64,000 nt of DNA from Euleptes europaea. Taxonomy: Eukaryota; Chordata; Lepidosauria; Squamata; Sphaerodactylidae. Position 1 is the first letter of the stretch; each line of letters begins with the position of its first letter. Positions 51,601 through 60,469 of the stretch are shown piece after piece. Below the pieces are notes generated by a model that did not search any database, had not been told where the DNA came from, and saw only the letters and a program-made list of their open reading frames with translations. Made by a program: the position numbers and the translations under genes. Where the stretch lies: NCBI RefSeq assembly GCF_029931775.1, contig NC_079312.1:115876872-115940871 (forward strand). The letters run 5' to 3'.

Positions 51601-54600
51601 ATATATCATATTCACAAGCACTGGACTCAGTACCAACTGAGGTGGGATGCTCCTCTTATCAACATTCTCCATCCTTCTGCTTCATGTTGCCTACTTAATG
51701 CTCGACTGGGATTCCAGCCAACATAGACTTTGGAGTGCCAATAGGGTGGATCTAACCATCCTCCAAATAGCCTTCCTCCAGCTTAAGGAGCCTTCTTCCA
51801 AAAGCGGTTCTTCCTCCAACAGAAGAGCCACTTAGACTGGAAAAAGACACCAAACTTTACTCAGTGGAGTGGGAGGTTAGAGGTACGACCCACTTCAAAA
51901 TGTCCTGAATATTCCAGAATAAAGAGTGCTTAAAACCAAGGCTCTAGTTGCATTACAATTCAGCTTCATTTCATTCCAATCCCAGTAAAAATCTTTATAT
52001 AGTTCACCAATATATGGGCTTCCTTCTCGGTGAATTATGCACTTGGAATTTTTGTTCATTTTCTGATAAAGAACACTATTTGTGCTATTGCTCCAAGACG
52101 CCCATACACACTCCGGTACATTTTGTGAATGTATCAAAAACGGGAGGGATCTTGCAATGGAATTGTGAAGTAGGCAGGTTCAGCCGTCAGCAAAACAAAT
52201 TTAGACAATTGTGAAGCAAGTTAAAATGCTCAGGGGGTAAAACAGGAGGAATGATACAAATTCAGCCTAATCTTTCAGAAAGAAAAAAGTCCATCTGTCT
52301 ACACGCTGGACTTAGCACAAAGATTAGCTATGCACATTTTGGTTGCTCAGGAAAATGGAAAATAGGGGGACCATGTGGAGCCTTCCCCTTTAGGTATCTC
52401 CATTGGACAGAAACCCGATGGCCCACCAAGCAAGCAAACCTCTGCACTTCAGTCCAGCTCCAGCTAATGATTGGCAGGCGATTCCCAGTCACTTTTGTCC
52501 TTGACCGAGACCAAGGGGGTGCAGAAGAAGTTCTTTTTGTCTAGCTCAGCAGGGGTGCTATTCTAGCAAGACTGGATGGGATTTCTTGACACATTTCAAT
52601 GAATGTTGCTCATTTGGTATACGGGCGAGCGAGAAAACGCAAAGGAGTCTTCACACTACCAAAGATATAAGTATGCATGAAGACATTCTCATTTTGTACC
52701 AGGCATGGTTATGTGCTGAAATTATATGTAGTTCTGGAACACAGCCTCTATCTGTAACTAGTTGATGGGTACAATATTTGCTATTTTTGAAAAATAGAAT
52801 GACGAAATCTGTCATTGAAAACGGTAATATTGCAGTTAATTTTTTAAAAGATAAATACTCACAGAAGAAGGGCAGGATATAAATGTAAGAAAATTGCCAA
52901 TATTTATTTAACCCTTTTTATAGTGCACTTCCTCCTGCACTCCCAGGTTAGGCTGAAAGTGTGTGGTTGGCCAAGGTATCTTAGCTCGCTTCCACGGAAG
53001 CTTGGGATTTGAACCTGGGTCTTCCAGATTCTAGCCTGACCACTGTGTGTATGTGTAAAGTGCCCTCAAGTCACAGCCGACTTATAGCGACCCCAGCAAG
53101 GGGCTGTCAAGGCAAGTGAGAAGCAGAGGTGGTTTGCCATTGCCTTCCTCTGCAGAGTCTTCCTTGGTGGTCTCCCTTCCAAGTACCGACCCTGCTTAGC
53201 TTCCGAGATCTGATGAGATCAGGCTATACCGTGCTGCCTTCCCTCCCAGCTGGCAAGATATACTACATGGAATTCATCCCAGGAACTGAGCTAGCAGAAT
53301 GTTCTGGGCTACTGTGATCCATCTATAACTGTGTTACAAAGCAATTCAACAACAGGTTAGTTTTAACCAGCTGTCTATAAGATCAATAAATGCAAACCTT
53401 AAGAGATAACCGGCCAGCACCAATATTAGAGAACACTTTATCTACTGAACTGCATAGGGAAGGGAGTTAGTGATACAACAGCATTGATCCACAGAAAATG
53501 AAATAGTCTTGTAGAAACATGATATTATAGCCAATTCACTGTCATGTTGATTTTCAATAACCTTTTCTTCCCTCAGGGTTGTATATGACAAACAACTGTC
53601 AGTGAGTGGAAAAGGTCATGAATGCCAGGATCAAATTACTCTACAGTAAAATCCTAAAATGACTACACCTTTATAAGTACATTGGCTTAGATGGGTGTAA
53701 CTCTATATAGGATTATACTGTCCATTAAAAAAACCACGACTGCGACCAATGGGCACAATCTGACATATTAAGTGAGAGTCGAAGATGGAAATCACTAAAT
53801 GGGGGCTGCAAATCAGGGTGGAAGAAGAAAGCTGGGCTGGAAGAAGTCTGAGTCTCTTTCTACCAGTTTAATGAGTGGCATACAAGCATACCTCAGAGAT
53901 ACTGCAGGTTCAGTTCCAGACCACCACAATAAAGCAAATATCACAATAAAGCGAATCACACAAATGTTTTGGTTTCCCAATGCGTATAAAAGTTACGTTT
54001 ACACTCTACTGTAGTCTGTTAAGTGTACAGTAGCATTATGAAAAAAAATGTACTGTAATAATGAAAAAGTTTGAAATATTGTGAGAATTACCAAAATGTG
54101 ACACTGAGACACATGGACAAAAACGCATGGTCGCTTTAGCCTCCTTTATTCCCTGTTTCAGCCAGGATTCAGCAAGGATCGAACGCATGTGTTTCGCCGA
54201 ACGTGCATTCGATCCTTGCTGAAAAAGAGAATAAAGGAGGCTAAAGCGACTGTGCGTTTTTGCCCAAAGTGAGCACATGCTGTTGGGAAAGTGGTGCTGA
54301 TAGAATTGCTAAAAAATGCAACATCTGCAAAGTGCAATAAAGAGAAGTGCAATAAAATGAAGTATGCCCGTAATTTATAGCATCTGGGGAGCAGAACTGC
54401 TATTGGTCAGAAAGGCAAGAAGCTGCAGGGCAACCCTAGAAGCAAGGAGAGGAGGAAGGCAAGGGGTGGGTGGCTCACTCACCGATATAGAAGTTAGTGG
54501 CCGTGCGCATCTGGCGGTGCTTGCTGATGACATAGATGACCAATGAGTTCCCGACCAGACCAAGCAGCATGATGAGGGCATAAAAGAGGGGCACGAGCCA

Positions 54601-54768
54601 CGCGTCGGTCAGAAACGGGGGGGAGGTATCCTCTCCACTGCTGTTAAAGATCCACAAGTGCATCCCACCTTCGAGGGCGCCTGTGCTGGGCTTGGCACTG
54701 CCCGGCCAGGATGTAGGCTCTGCTGTCCAGCTGGGCCAGGCCTCTGAATGCAAAGGTGCTGCATCCAT
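48336..54768 (-). CDS. KISS1R: Kisspeptin receptor (GPR54 family), 5 exons, 377 aa
   Basis: Coding exons 54768-54483 (286 nt), 51331-51207 (125), 50663-50528 (136), 49883-49645 (239) and 48683-48336 (348), with GT/AG borders and matching phases. It is a class A, Gq-coupled receptor for kisspeptin neuropeptides that drives GnRH neurons. Residues 1-54 are extracellular, with a glycosylation sequon at NSS. The core [40 protein letters not shown] and [20 protein letters not shown] is closely like KISS1R. The DRY-type motif reads DRC. The non-mammalian features ([14 protein letters not shown], short tail) and the position near TRAPPC5 suggest the GPR54-2-type paralogue (inference). It looks functional. 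Confidence 0.92.
48725..48870 (-). repeat. Fragment of old tRNA-derived SINE (family D)
   Basis: Has CTTCTGAAGAGCTCAGGGTG and CCCTTACAACAACCCAGTAA, resembling the 3' half of family D antisense. Short and decayed, in intron 4 of the receptor. Confidence 0.4.
49205..49595 (-). mobile_element. LINE 3' end relic (CR1/L2-like)
   Basis: Antisense text of a LINE tail: TTTGTATTTATTCAGAAAAA, ACTCACAATGAAATCAAACA, GGTTTTGGCCTGGTACCCAA and GCACCACCACTGAAAAAGCC. Similar in layout to 57070-57440. In intron 4 of the kisspeptin receptor. Confidence 0.55.
49645..49883 (-). CDS. KISS1R: Kisspeptin receptor, exon 4 (TM4 end to TM5)
   Basis: The acceptor GGTCTCCAG ends at 49884 and the donor GTAAGTGGG begins at 49644. 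It reads (G)[59 protein letters not shown], then [20 protein letters not shown]. It contains the second extracellular loop with its conserved cysteine (YCIEAF) and TM5. Confidence 0.95.
50203..50520 (-). repeat. tRNA-derived squamate SINE (family A) abutting a splice donor
   Basis: Complete: the tRNA-like head GGCCAGCGTGGTGCAGTGGT (5' end at 50519-50520), GGGTTTGATTCCCCACTCCT, then GAGGTAGGTGGGGC on plus, and the 3' end AACCAACTCTTCTTC near 50205. The intron of KISS1R starts at 50527, so the SINE begins after only 7 intronic bases (GTAAGTG). Confidence 0.9.
50528..50663 (-). CDS. KISS1R: Kisspeptin receptor, exon 3 (TM3, TM4)
   Basis: The acceptor TTTTCCCACCAG ends at 50664 and the donor GTAAGTG begins at 50527. 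It reads [46 protein letters not shown]. The 136-nt length equals the human exon as I recall it. It carries the DRC (DRY-equivalent) motif at residues 153-155. Confidence 0.95.
50759..51063 (-). repeat. tRNA-derived squamate SINE (family A), intron 2 of KISS1R
   Basis: Same family as 50203-50520, with GAAGAAGAGTTGG at the 3' end (plus-strand left side). At the head end a short duplication CGAGAATGACCACTGCACAC occurs twice (51065-51110). It fills more than half of the 543-base intron. Confidence 0.88.
51207..51331 (-). CDS. KISS1R: Kisspeptin receptor, exon 2 (TM2 to TM3)
   Basis: The acceptor TATGTCCTTTGCAG ends at 51332 and the donor GTGAGCTTG begins at 51206. It reads [42 protein letters not shown]. 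The N-x-A-x-x-D motif of TM2 is present. 125 nt. Confidence 0.95.
51360..52900. other. KISS1R intron 1, no further feature recognised
   Basis: GC-rich to about 51600, then ordinary intronic sequence. No exon-like or repeat-end signal that I can support. Confidence 0.45.
52905..53045 (-). repeat. Old tRNA-derived SINE (family D)
   Basis: The plus strand has TAGGCTGAAAGTGTGTGGTT, GCTTCCACGGAAGCTTGGGA and TTTGAACCTGGGTCTTCCAG, then CTAGCCTGACCACTG: a B-box-like block and tRNA-like head in antisense. Confidence 0.6.
53046..53255 (-). repeat. 5S rRNA-derived SINE with BovB-like tail
   Basis: The minus strand has GGCAGCACGGTATAGCCTGA, TCTCATCAGATCTCGGAAGC, TAAGCAGGGTCGGTACTTGG and AAGGGAGACCACCAAGGAAG. 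The tail is GGTCGCTATAAGTCGGCTGT then GACTTGAGGGCACTTTACAC. It keeps more of the 5S 5' side (CACGGTATAGCC) than the other two copies. No clear duplication; older. Confidence 0.82.
53883..54370. mobile_element. Tigger1-like pogo element, internally deleted, with nested fold-back MITE
   Basis: Ends CAAGCATACCTCAGAGATAC (53883) and GAAGTATGCCCG (54370), flanked by TA at 53881-53882 and 54371-54372. The left 170 bases (CAGTTCCAGACCACCACAAT, GTTTTGGTTTCCCAATGCGT) and right 100 bases (GAGCACATGCTGTTGGGAAA) closely follow, from memory, the primate Tigger1 terminal sequence. The transposase region is deleted. A fold-back MITE (about 54114-54265, arms CAAAAACGCATGGTCGCTTT) is inserted within it. Confidence 0.85.
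54114..54265. mobile_element. Nested fold-back MITE (CAAAAACGCATGG family)
   Basis: Long inverted arms from CAAAAACGCATGGTCGCTTT, AGCCTCCTTTATTCCC to GAATAAAGGAGGCTAAAGCG, ACTGTGCGTTTTTG. The centre has CGAACGCATGTGTTTCGCCG. It splits the pogo element, so it is the younger of the two. Confidence 0.8.
54483..54768 (-). CDS. KISS1R: Kisspeptin receptor, exon 1 (N-terminus, TM1)
   Basis: ATG at 54768-54766 is the only ATG before TM1 with the expected N-terminal length; the open frame continues upstream without another ATG. It reads [20 protein letters not shown] to [15 protein letters not shown], then [40 protein letters not shown], and donor GTGAGTGAG begins at 54482. Confidence 0.9.
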
Positions 54769-55654
54769 TCTGAGTGGAGTACCAAGGCAGATGGTGCCAG
54801 CAGTCAGAAGTGTGCAGTCCGTTCCTCTGAGAAGCCTGGCTGGGAAGTCTCTGTCTGGGAAAAGCAAAATTGGTAGGAGGTGCTGAAGCCACTAATGCCC
54901 CAGGGATGCACAGTCTCTTCTTAGCCAAGGGGGTGCATGGCATAAATAGTCTTGGTAGAAATGGAGCTTATTGGCAAATTTGAGGCAAGACTACAATTTC
55001 CCATAGACTTTAGAACTTAAGCCACATTTGGGATGACAGAAAGGACAGTTAAACTGATCCCTCCAGTTTCCGACCCTCTTATCGTTAGTAGCGAGTGATG
55101 CTGCTAGGAGAGCACAGATGGGGTCGGTAGACCACCCAGACAGTACCTTTTGTCCCAGTTGGCTCTCTCTGAGATGATCCCATCTCCGCTGCGATCTTTT
55201 GTCTTCCAGAGCTTTCAGAATCTTCTCTCTGTGCCAGAACAAAGTCCTGCTCATTCACTCCACAGCATGCCGAGTACTCTCGCCTTTCTTCCCTGGCTGA
55301 TCTTTTTGCCATGAAGAGGGAGAGGCTACTGTGCTACCGCCTTCTCTTCCTCTTGCCTCCTTCAGTGCATCCCAGGACTTACTGTGACTGGTGCTGGTCT
55401 CTGAACACAGGAGAGACACTAGGCAAGCTGAACTTAATGATGAGAGGCAGAAGAGACAGCTCTGATTGGCTCTCACGGATGCTGTTTGTAACTGTGTGAG
55501 AGAGGACCAAGGAAGCAGCAAACAAATGCACGATACAGGGCCCATCGGAGATGTGTATGCGTTCATTCCAGCACCATCTTCCTTGCATACTGGCGAGAGA
55601 AACAAGCTTTTGGCATACAGACAAGAACTAGGGAGATTACACACGATGAGTAGC

Positions 55655-55890
55655 CAGGTTAGTCTGTCACTAGCAGTAGAAAAGAGCAAGAGTCCAGTAG
55701 CACCTTTAAGACTTCTAAAATTTCTGTCAGGGTATGAGCTTTTGTGAGCTGTGGCTCACGAAAGCTCCTACCCTGCCAGAAATTTTGTTAGTCTTTCGTG
55801 AGCTGTGTCTCACGAAAGCTCCTATCCTGCCAGAAATTTTGTTAGTCTTTAAGGTGCTACTGGACTCTTGCTCTTTTCTACTGCTAGGGA
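55655..55890. repeat. Short palindrome family, rearranged copy
   Basis: An inverted left arm (GCAAGAGTCCAGTAGCACCT) meets a right arm in which the stem II/GAAA block (GTGAGCTGTGGCTCACGAAA, GCTCCTACCCTGCCAG) occurs twice, at about 55746 and 55799, followed by CTTTAAGGTGCTACTGGACT. The CTGAAGA box is missing at both, so no complete hammerhead core remains. Confidence 0.75.
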
Positions 55891-55915
55891 GATTACAGAC
55901 AGAGGAGCTGGACAT

Positions 55916-57065
55916 ATGACTTACAGCTTGTCACCAGGGTTCCTGAGTTATTCTTTGCTACTGTTTTCCTGAATGGGGTTGGCTGGGCCCTTTTCTCTCT
56001 CTACCACGTACCTGTCCTGAGATAGAAATTACGAGTGTTTCTCTTTCAGCAGAGCTGATTCACCAAAACAAGAACTCCTTGTCTGATTTTTCCTTTGCTA
56101 CAGCATATTTTAATTCTTTGACATTTATGTGAGAGGCAAATGAATGAATGATATTTCCCTTCCAGCATGTATTTATCAATTTGAAAACTTTTCATTAAGA
56201 TCAAGGACGCTGCCATGAAAAATAAAAACAGAGGAAAACCTTATTTTTTAAAAAATCAACAAGACATAAGCTCAAGAAAACACATTTTAAGAGGGATAAA
56301 ATCCTTGCTGTATTTTTTCTTTTAAAGTTGTGACAGCAAAACTCAGTGAAGATTGATATTTACTCATCATTTTTAAAAAAATGTATGAGAATTATTTTCT
56401 GACATTTCCTGGTAAATCTGAGGTCCTTTGGTTCACGAACAAATTGCATCTTCCTTTTCACCATGACAAGGCAATATTTATCATAGCTGGCATACAAGTG
56501 TCTAAATCCTTGTATGAAAAAAATAATTTCTGATAAATAAATCTAACGCCAACCAGCTGCTCTTAGTAAACGATCAAATTTTATTATTTCCTCTTTTGCT
56601 TATAAAGGGCAATATTTACCATGGCTTGAGTATAAATGTCCAAAATAAACTGTGACTCACTGTTTTTTGACATTTTTGTTGTAACTTTTAAAAATACTAA
56701 CATGCCTTCAGTAAATGTCATGCTTTCATCCTAAATGTCTATCATTTACCTTAACAGACTGGAAAATACTTGGAACTGTGAAGATCTGAATTTCCGACAT
56801 ATGATTTGGTTTCATATTAAAAGTTTTCTGTTGTCTTGAAAGAAATTTTATTCCAAATCTTTACTCTGATTTCTTATTCCACCCACCCCCCACGCACACA
56901 CACAGCTGCCTGCCACTAATCACTTTCTCACTTTGCTTTGACAAGCTGTGCTGGTAAGATGAAAAGTGTTCTCTTCCTTTCATACTGGCTACTACAGGTG
57001 TCTGCTTAGCACTAAACTGTACAAAGGTGTACTCCAGGGAGAGGGTTGGCAATGTAAATGAAGCA
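55916..57065. other. No gene recognised
   Basis: A/T-rich intergenic sequence. A short (CA)n run lies at about 56893-56904. No exon or repeat end supported. Confidence 0.5.
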
Positions 57066-57069
57066 TTAT

Positions 57070-57478
57070 AATCAATCTCTCTCCTTTATTTATTTATTGG
57101 TTTCTAACCTTCCCTCTCCAGCCAAGACTAGGCTCACGACAGGTAACAACATTTAAACCATACATCAAATAACATAAAAATAAACAAACATTTAACAATA
57201 AAACCCTATAATTTAAAATCATTAAAATCCAGAGATGGCACCCAATTTCCACCATGTAGACTAAGGCAAACAGGCAGGCCACCCCTTCAGATCCATACAG
57301 GGGGCAGGGAGGCCAGCAAAGATGATACCCGCGGCTGCCCTCCGCTATAGGCCTGGTGGAATAGCTCTGTTTTGCAGGCCCTGCTGAACTCTTTAAGGTC
57401 CCGCAGGGCCCTGATGTTACCAGGCAGAGCAGTCCACCAGGCTATCATCTTCCACCAGGGTATCATCTTCTGACAACA
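57070..57478 (-). mobile_element. LINE 3' end relic (CR1/L2-like)
   Basis: The plus strand starts TTTATTTATTTATTGGTTTC (antisense poly-ATAAA tail) and contains CCTGGTGGAATAGCTCTGTT, TTGCAGGCCCTGCTGAACTC and CCCGCAGGGCCCTGATGTTA, a common antisense LINE 3' end in squamates. Ends at the MITE. Confidence 0.6.
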
Positions 57479-57479
57479 A

Positions 57480-57690
57480 TAGGGTTGCCAGGTCCCTCTT
57501 CACCACCGGCAGGAGGTTTTGGGGGTGGAGCCTGAGGAGGGCGGGGTTTGGGGAGGGGAGGGACTTCGATGCCATCGACTCCAACGGCCAAAGCGGCCAT
57601 TTTTCTCCTGGGGAAACGGATCTCTATCGGCTGGAGATCAGTTGTATTAGCAGGAGATCTCCAGCGGGTACCTGGAGGTTGGCAACCCTA
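57480..57690. mobile_element. TAGGGTTGCCA hAT MITE, complete
   Basis: TAGGGTTGCCAGGTCCCTC to GGAGGTTGGCAACCCTA. The flanking octamers GACAACAA (57472-57479) and AACAACAA (57691-57698) match at 7 of 8 bases. Confidence 0.85.
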
Positions 57691-57906
57691 AACAACAAGC
57701 ACTATGATTCAACAACAATAGTGTTTCTGTGCTATTTACCACATTGTGTCATAGTTTGAGATACAGGAGAATGTAGTTAATAGCACAGAAACACTAGGAG
57801 GGCGACCACTGTGAAGCTTGCTCTGGTGGCAAACAGGGCAGTCCTAAGCAAAGTTACACCACTCACTTGACCAGTTAACTTAGACGGCTGTGATTCTGCT
57901 TAGGAT

Positions 57907-57995
57907 AGGGTTGCCAGGTCCCTCTTCGCCACCGGCGGGAGGTTTTTGGGGCAGAGCCTGAGAAGGGTGGGGTTTGGGGAGGGGAGGGACTGCAA
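57907..57995. mobile_element. TAGGGTTGCCA hAT MITE, truncated
   Basis: TAGGGTTGCCAGGTCCCTCT, GGCGGGAGGTTTTTGGGGCA and GGGTTTGGGGAGGGGAGGGA; the second half is missing. Confidence 0.7.
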
Positions 57996-58564
57996 AACAT
58001 CTAAGGGCCAAATTAGACATGATGGCATCCTTGGATTGGACTCTCCCATTGCTGTCATTTTAAAGCAATTTTAAAATGCAGTGAGAATCCAATCCTGATT
58101 TGGCCCACAGGACAGCAGACTGAGGTGTTCTAGTTTCTTTTACTGCCCGCTGGTGCCCTTTCAAGTGCTGAGGCAGCTGTGTGTGTGGGGGGAAGGGGCT
58201 GTTTCTGCCCTTGAAAATATTATGTGGGGGAAACAAAAGTGCCTCAGCCTGCTGCTGTGAGGCCGTCAAATTTGTAAATTGCTTTAAAATGGCAGTAGCA
58301 TCCATGGGTCAAGACCATTGACATTGTCATGCATAGTTTGGCCTTAAGCCCGCCACTAACCACTGCCTGTGCTCATGTGGCGAAGAAGATGTTTTATCAC
58401 ATGAGCAGTATATATGAGGTTATCCTGATTACATCCTCACAACAGCTCTCTGGCCTAAGACTGAGAGATGGAGGCTGGCCCAAAACCATACATGGAGACC
58501 ATGGCTGAGAAAAGGTATGTATGGAGATCTCACTGATCTTGTCTAATACTTCTCCACTGATTTC

Positions 58565-58802
58565 CATTTTTTTTCCTATTGGTCTAGAAGATATATTTTA
58601 TCCCACTCTTCCTCCAAGAGTCTCAGAGCAGCATGATTCTGCTTGTCCTATTTTCTTCCTCACAACAGCCCTGTGAGCTGGGTTAGCCTGAGAGAGAATA
58701 ACAGACCAAGATCATCTGGGGAGCTTCATGGCTGAGTGGGGATTTGAACCTGGCTCTCTCAGATCCTAGTTTGGCTCTCTAACCACTACACCACAAGGAC
58801 AC
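58565..58802 (-). repeat. Old tRNA-derived SINE (family D)
   Basis: The minus strand has a tRNA-like head GTCCTTGTGGTGTAGTGGTT, a B-box-like CAGGTTCAAATCCCC, then GCCATGAAGCTCCCCAGATG and CAGCTCACAGGGCTGTTGTG. This is the most complete copy of the family in the window. Confidence 0.72.
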
Positions 58803-59443
58803 CTGGACAAGATTTGTTCTGGATTAAAATGGGAGGCCTACGCCACCCTGCTGTGATGGATGCATGCCAATTTAGTGACCTTTGATTTTGGTTCCAATAA
58901 TTCTTTCCTTGTGAAGAACAAAGTGGTTTTGGGGGCTATTATATTTTCATTCCTGGATATCATTAAGAAGCCTTCTTTGTTTTGACTACATATTCTTTGT
59001 TGAGAATTAAGGCTAGAAGCGTCTGATTGTTATGGAATGCCATTGAAAAAAATTAAGACAAGAAGGATCCGAATAGTGGAGCAGGAGAGGAGGAAGAAAT
59101 GCTAAAGAGACATGTAAAGAGAGAACTTTGCTGCCCTGATTTGTACATATGGGCACACACAAATTAGCAAGCTGTAAGTTAGTTAGCAAACAAATATTTG
59201 TACATATGTATGTGTACATTTCTGCAAATAAAGATTCTGCACATGCCTATCCTGAATCCAGTCTTTTGATGTCAGAACAAACATTCTATCAGGAATGGTT
59301 CCCTCCTTTACTAGATAGCAGGAATAGTCCATATAATAGATAATTCACAGTGGGTAGCTGTGTTAGTCTGTTTGCAGTAGTCAAAAAGGGCAAGAGTCCA
59401 GTAGCACCTTAAAGACTAACAAAAATATTTTCTGGTAGGGTAT

Positions 59444-59475
59444 GAGCTTTCGTGAGCCACAGCTCACTTCTTCAG
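59444..59475 (-). ncRNA. Hammerhead-like core, left arm of short palindrome
   Basis: Mirror image of the core at 59480-59511 on the minus strand: CTGAAGA, A, GTGAGC/GCTCAC stem, GAAA, GCTC. Confidence 0.55.
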
Positions 59476-59479
59476 ATAT

Positions 59480-59511
59480 CTGAAGAAGTGAGCTGTGGCT
59501 CACGAAAGCTC
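59480..59511 (+). ncRNA. Hammerhead-like core, right arm of short palindrome
   Basis: CTGAAGA (59480-59486), one extra A, a perfect 6-bp stem II GTGAGC/GCTCAC with loop TGTG (59488-59503), GAAA (59504-59507), then GCTC (59508-59511) as the collapsed stem III and cleavage triplet CUC. Same layout as the Penelope arms. Function untested. Confidence 0.55.
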
Positions 59512-59591
59512 ATACCCTACCAGAAAATATTTTTGTTAGTCTTTAAGGTGCTACTGGACTCTTGCCCTTTTTGACTATTCCATATAATAGA

Positions 59592-60230
59592 GTCTCCCTT
59601 TTTAATAGAGGGCTCTTTTGGCAAGTGTGCTTCTGTGGAAGGGTTATATATGATCCTGCAGTCAAAGAGAGAGATGTATTTTTTGGATCAGCAATGAGAA
59701 GGCATTCTTCAAACTACACTGGGAATAGTTCAGCTATCATTGTCTCAAGGCACACCAATTTCCCTTTTACCTAGTGCTTTCTGGGCAACAGTGATGCTTC
59801 TGGGATGCCTATCCAGTTGTCAGCTGTAGCACGGGCATTGTCTAGACATTCGAGTATCTCCTTACTCCTTCCCTTGGGACAATGTCACTGCCCGTACCTC
59901 AGCAGAGAGAGGAACCATCAGTGCGACACAGAACTCCCTGATCCTGCTATAGGCTTGTACGTGCATTCAGTATGGTGTCTTAATATTTTTTAAAAACACC
60001 TTCAGTCCCTCTCACTAGGCATTCATCAGCTGTGGCGCATAGTTTAGGACTCACTGCTCTAGCTACAGCATCATATTAGCTTAACACAGTGAAGAGCAAG
60101 GGATGTCTTTACCAAGACCCACAGGGACTGAATAACAAGTGACTTCATCACAAATAACGTCTGTGTGCCAGAACCTCACCAGAGCAGAGCTCCCTATCCT
60201 TCGGTTCAGTTATCCCTATCCTGACAGCTA
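59592..60230. other. No feature recognised
   Basis: Intergenic sequence with no exon or repeat ends that I can support. Confidence 0.5.
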
Positions 60231-60234
60231 GAGC

Positions 60235-60395
60235 AGTTCCTCAGTGGAACAGGCTTCCTCGGGAGGTGGTGGGCTCTCCTTCTTTGGAGGTTTTTAAGCA
60301 GAAGCCAGATGGACATCTGAAGGCAATGCTGATTCTGTGAACTTAGGGAGATCATGTGAGGGAGGGCAGGAAGGGATGAGTCAGTGCTTGGTTCT
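60235..60395 (+). mobile_element. CR1 LINE 3' fragment
   Basis: GTTCCTCAGTGGAACAGGCT, CTCGGGAGGTGGTGGGCTCT, TTTGGAGGTTTTTAAGCAGA and GGACATCTGAAGGCAATGCT are the sense form of the CR1 3' end whose antisense is at 27871-28165. Confidence 0.8.
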
Positions 60396-60402
60396 CATGT
60401 AG

Positions 60403-60450
60403 GGTTGCCAACCTCCAGGTACTAGCTGGAGATCTCCTGCTGTTACAACT
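60403..60450. mobile_element. TAGGGTTGCCA hAT MITE, truncated
   Basis: TAGGGTTGCCAACCTCCAGG and ACTAGCTGGAGATCTCCTGC, then the sequence stops at the L1 target site. Confidence 0.75.
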
Positions 60451-60469
60451 GATGGGAGAATTTCTTTTT

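Larger units (their letters stand above)
59341..59578. repeat. Short hammerhead-bearing palindromic retroposon, complete, 13-bp TSD
   Basis: Head-to-head inverted copies centred at 59477/59478. The left (minus) arm is full length to CACAGTGGGTAGCTGTGTTA; the right (plus) arm stops at CCCTTTTTGACTA. Duplications TCCATATAATAGA lie at 59328-59340 and 59579-59591. Each arm carries CTGAAGA, stem II, GAAA and CTTTAAGGTGCTACTGGACT. The long duplication argues for reverse-transcribed insertion, not a cut-and-paste MITE. Confidence 0.88.
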
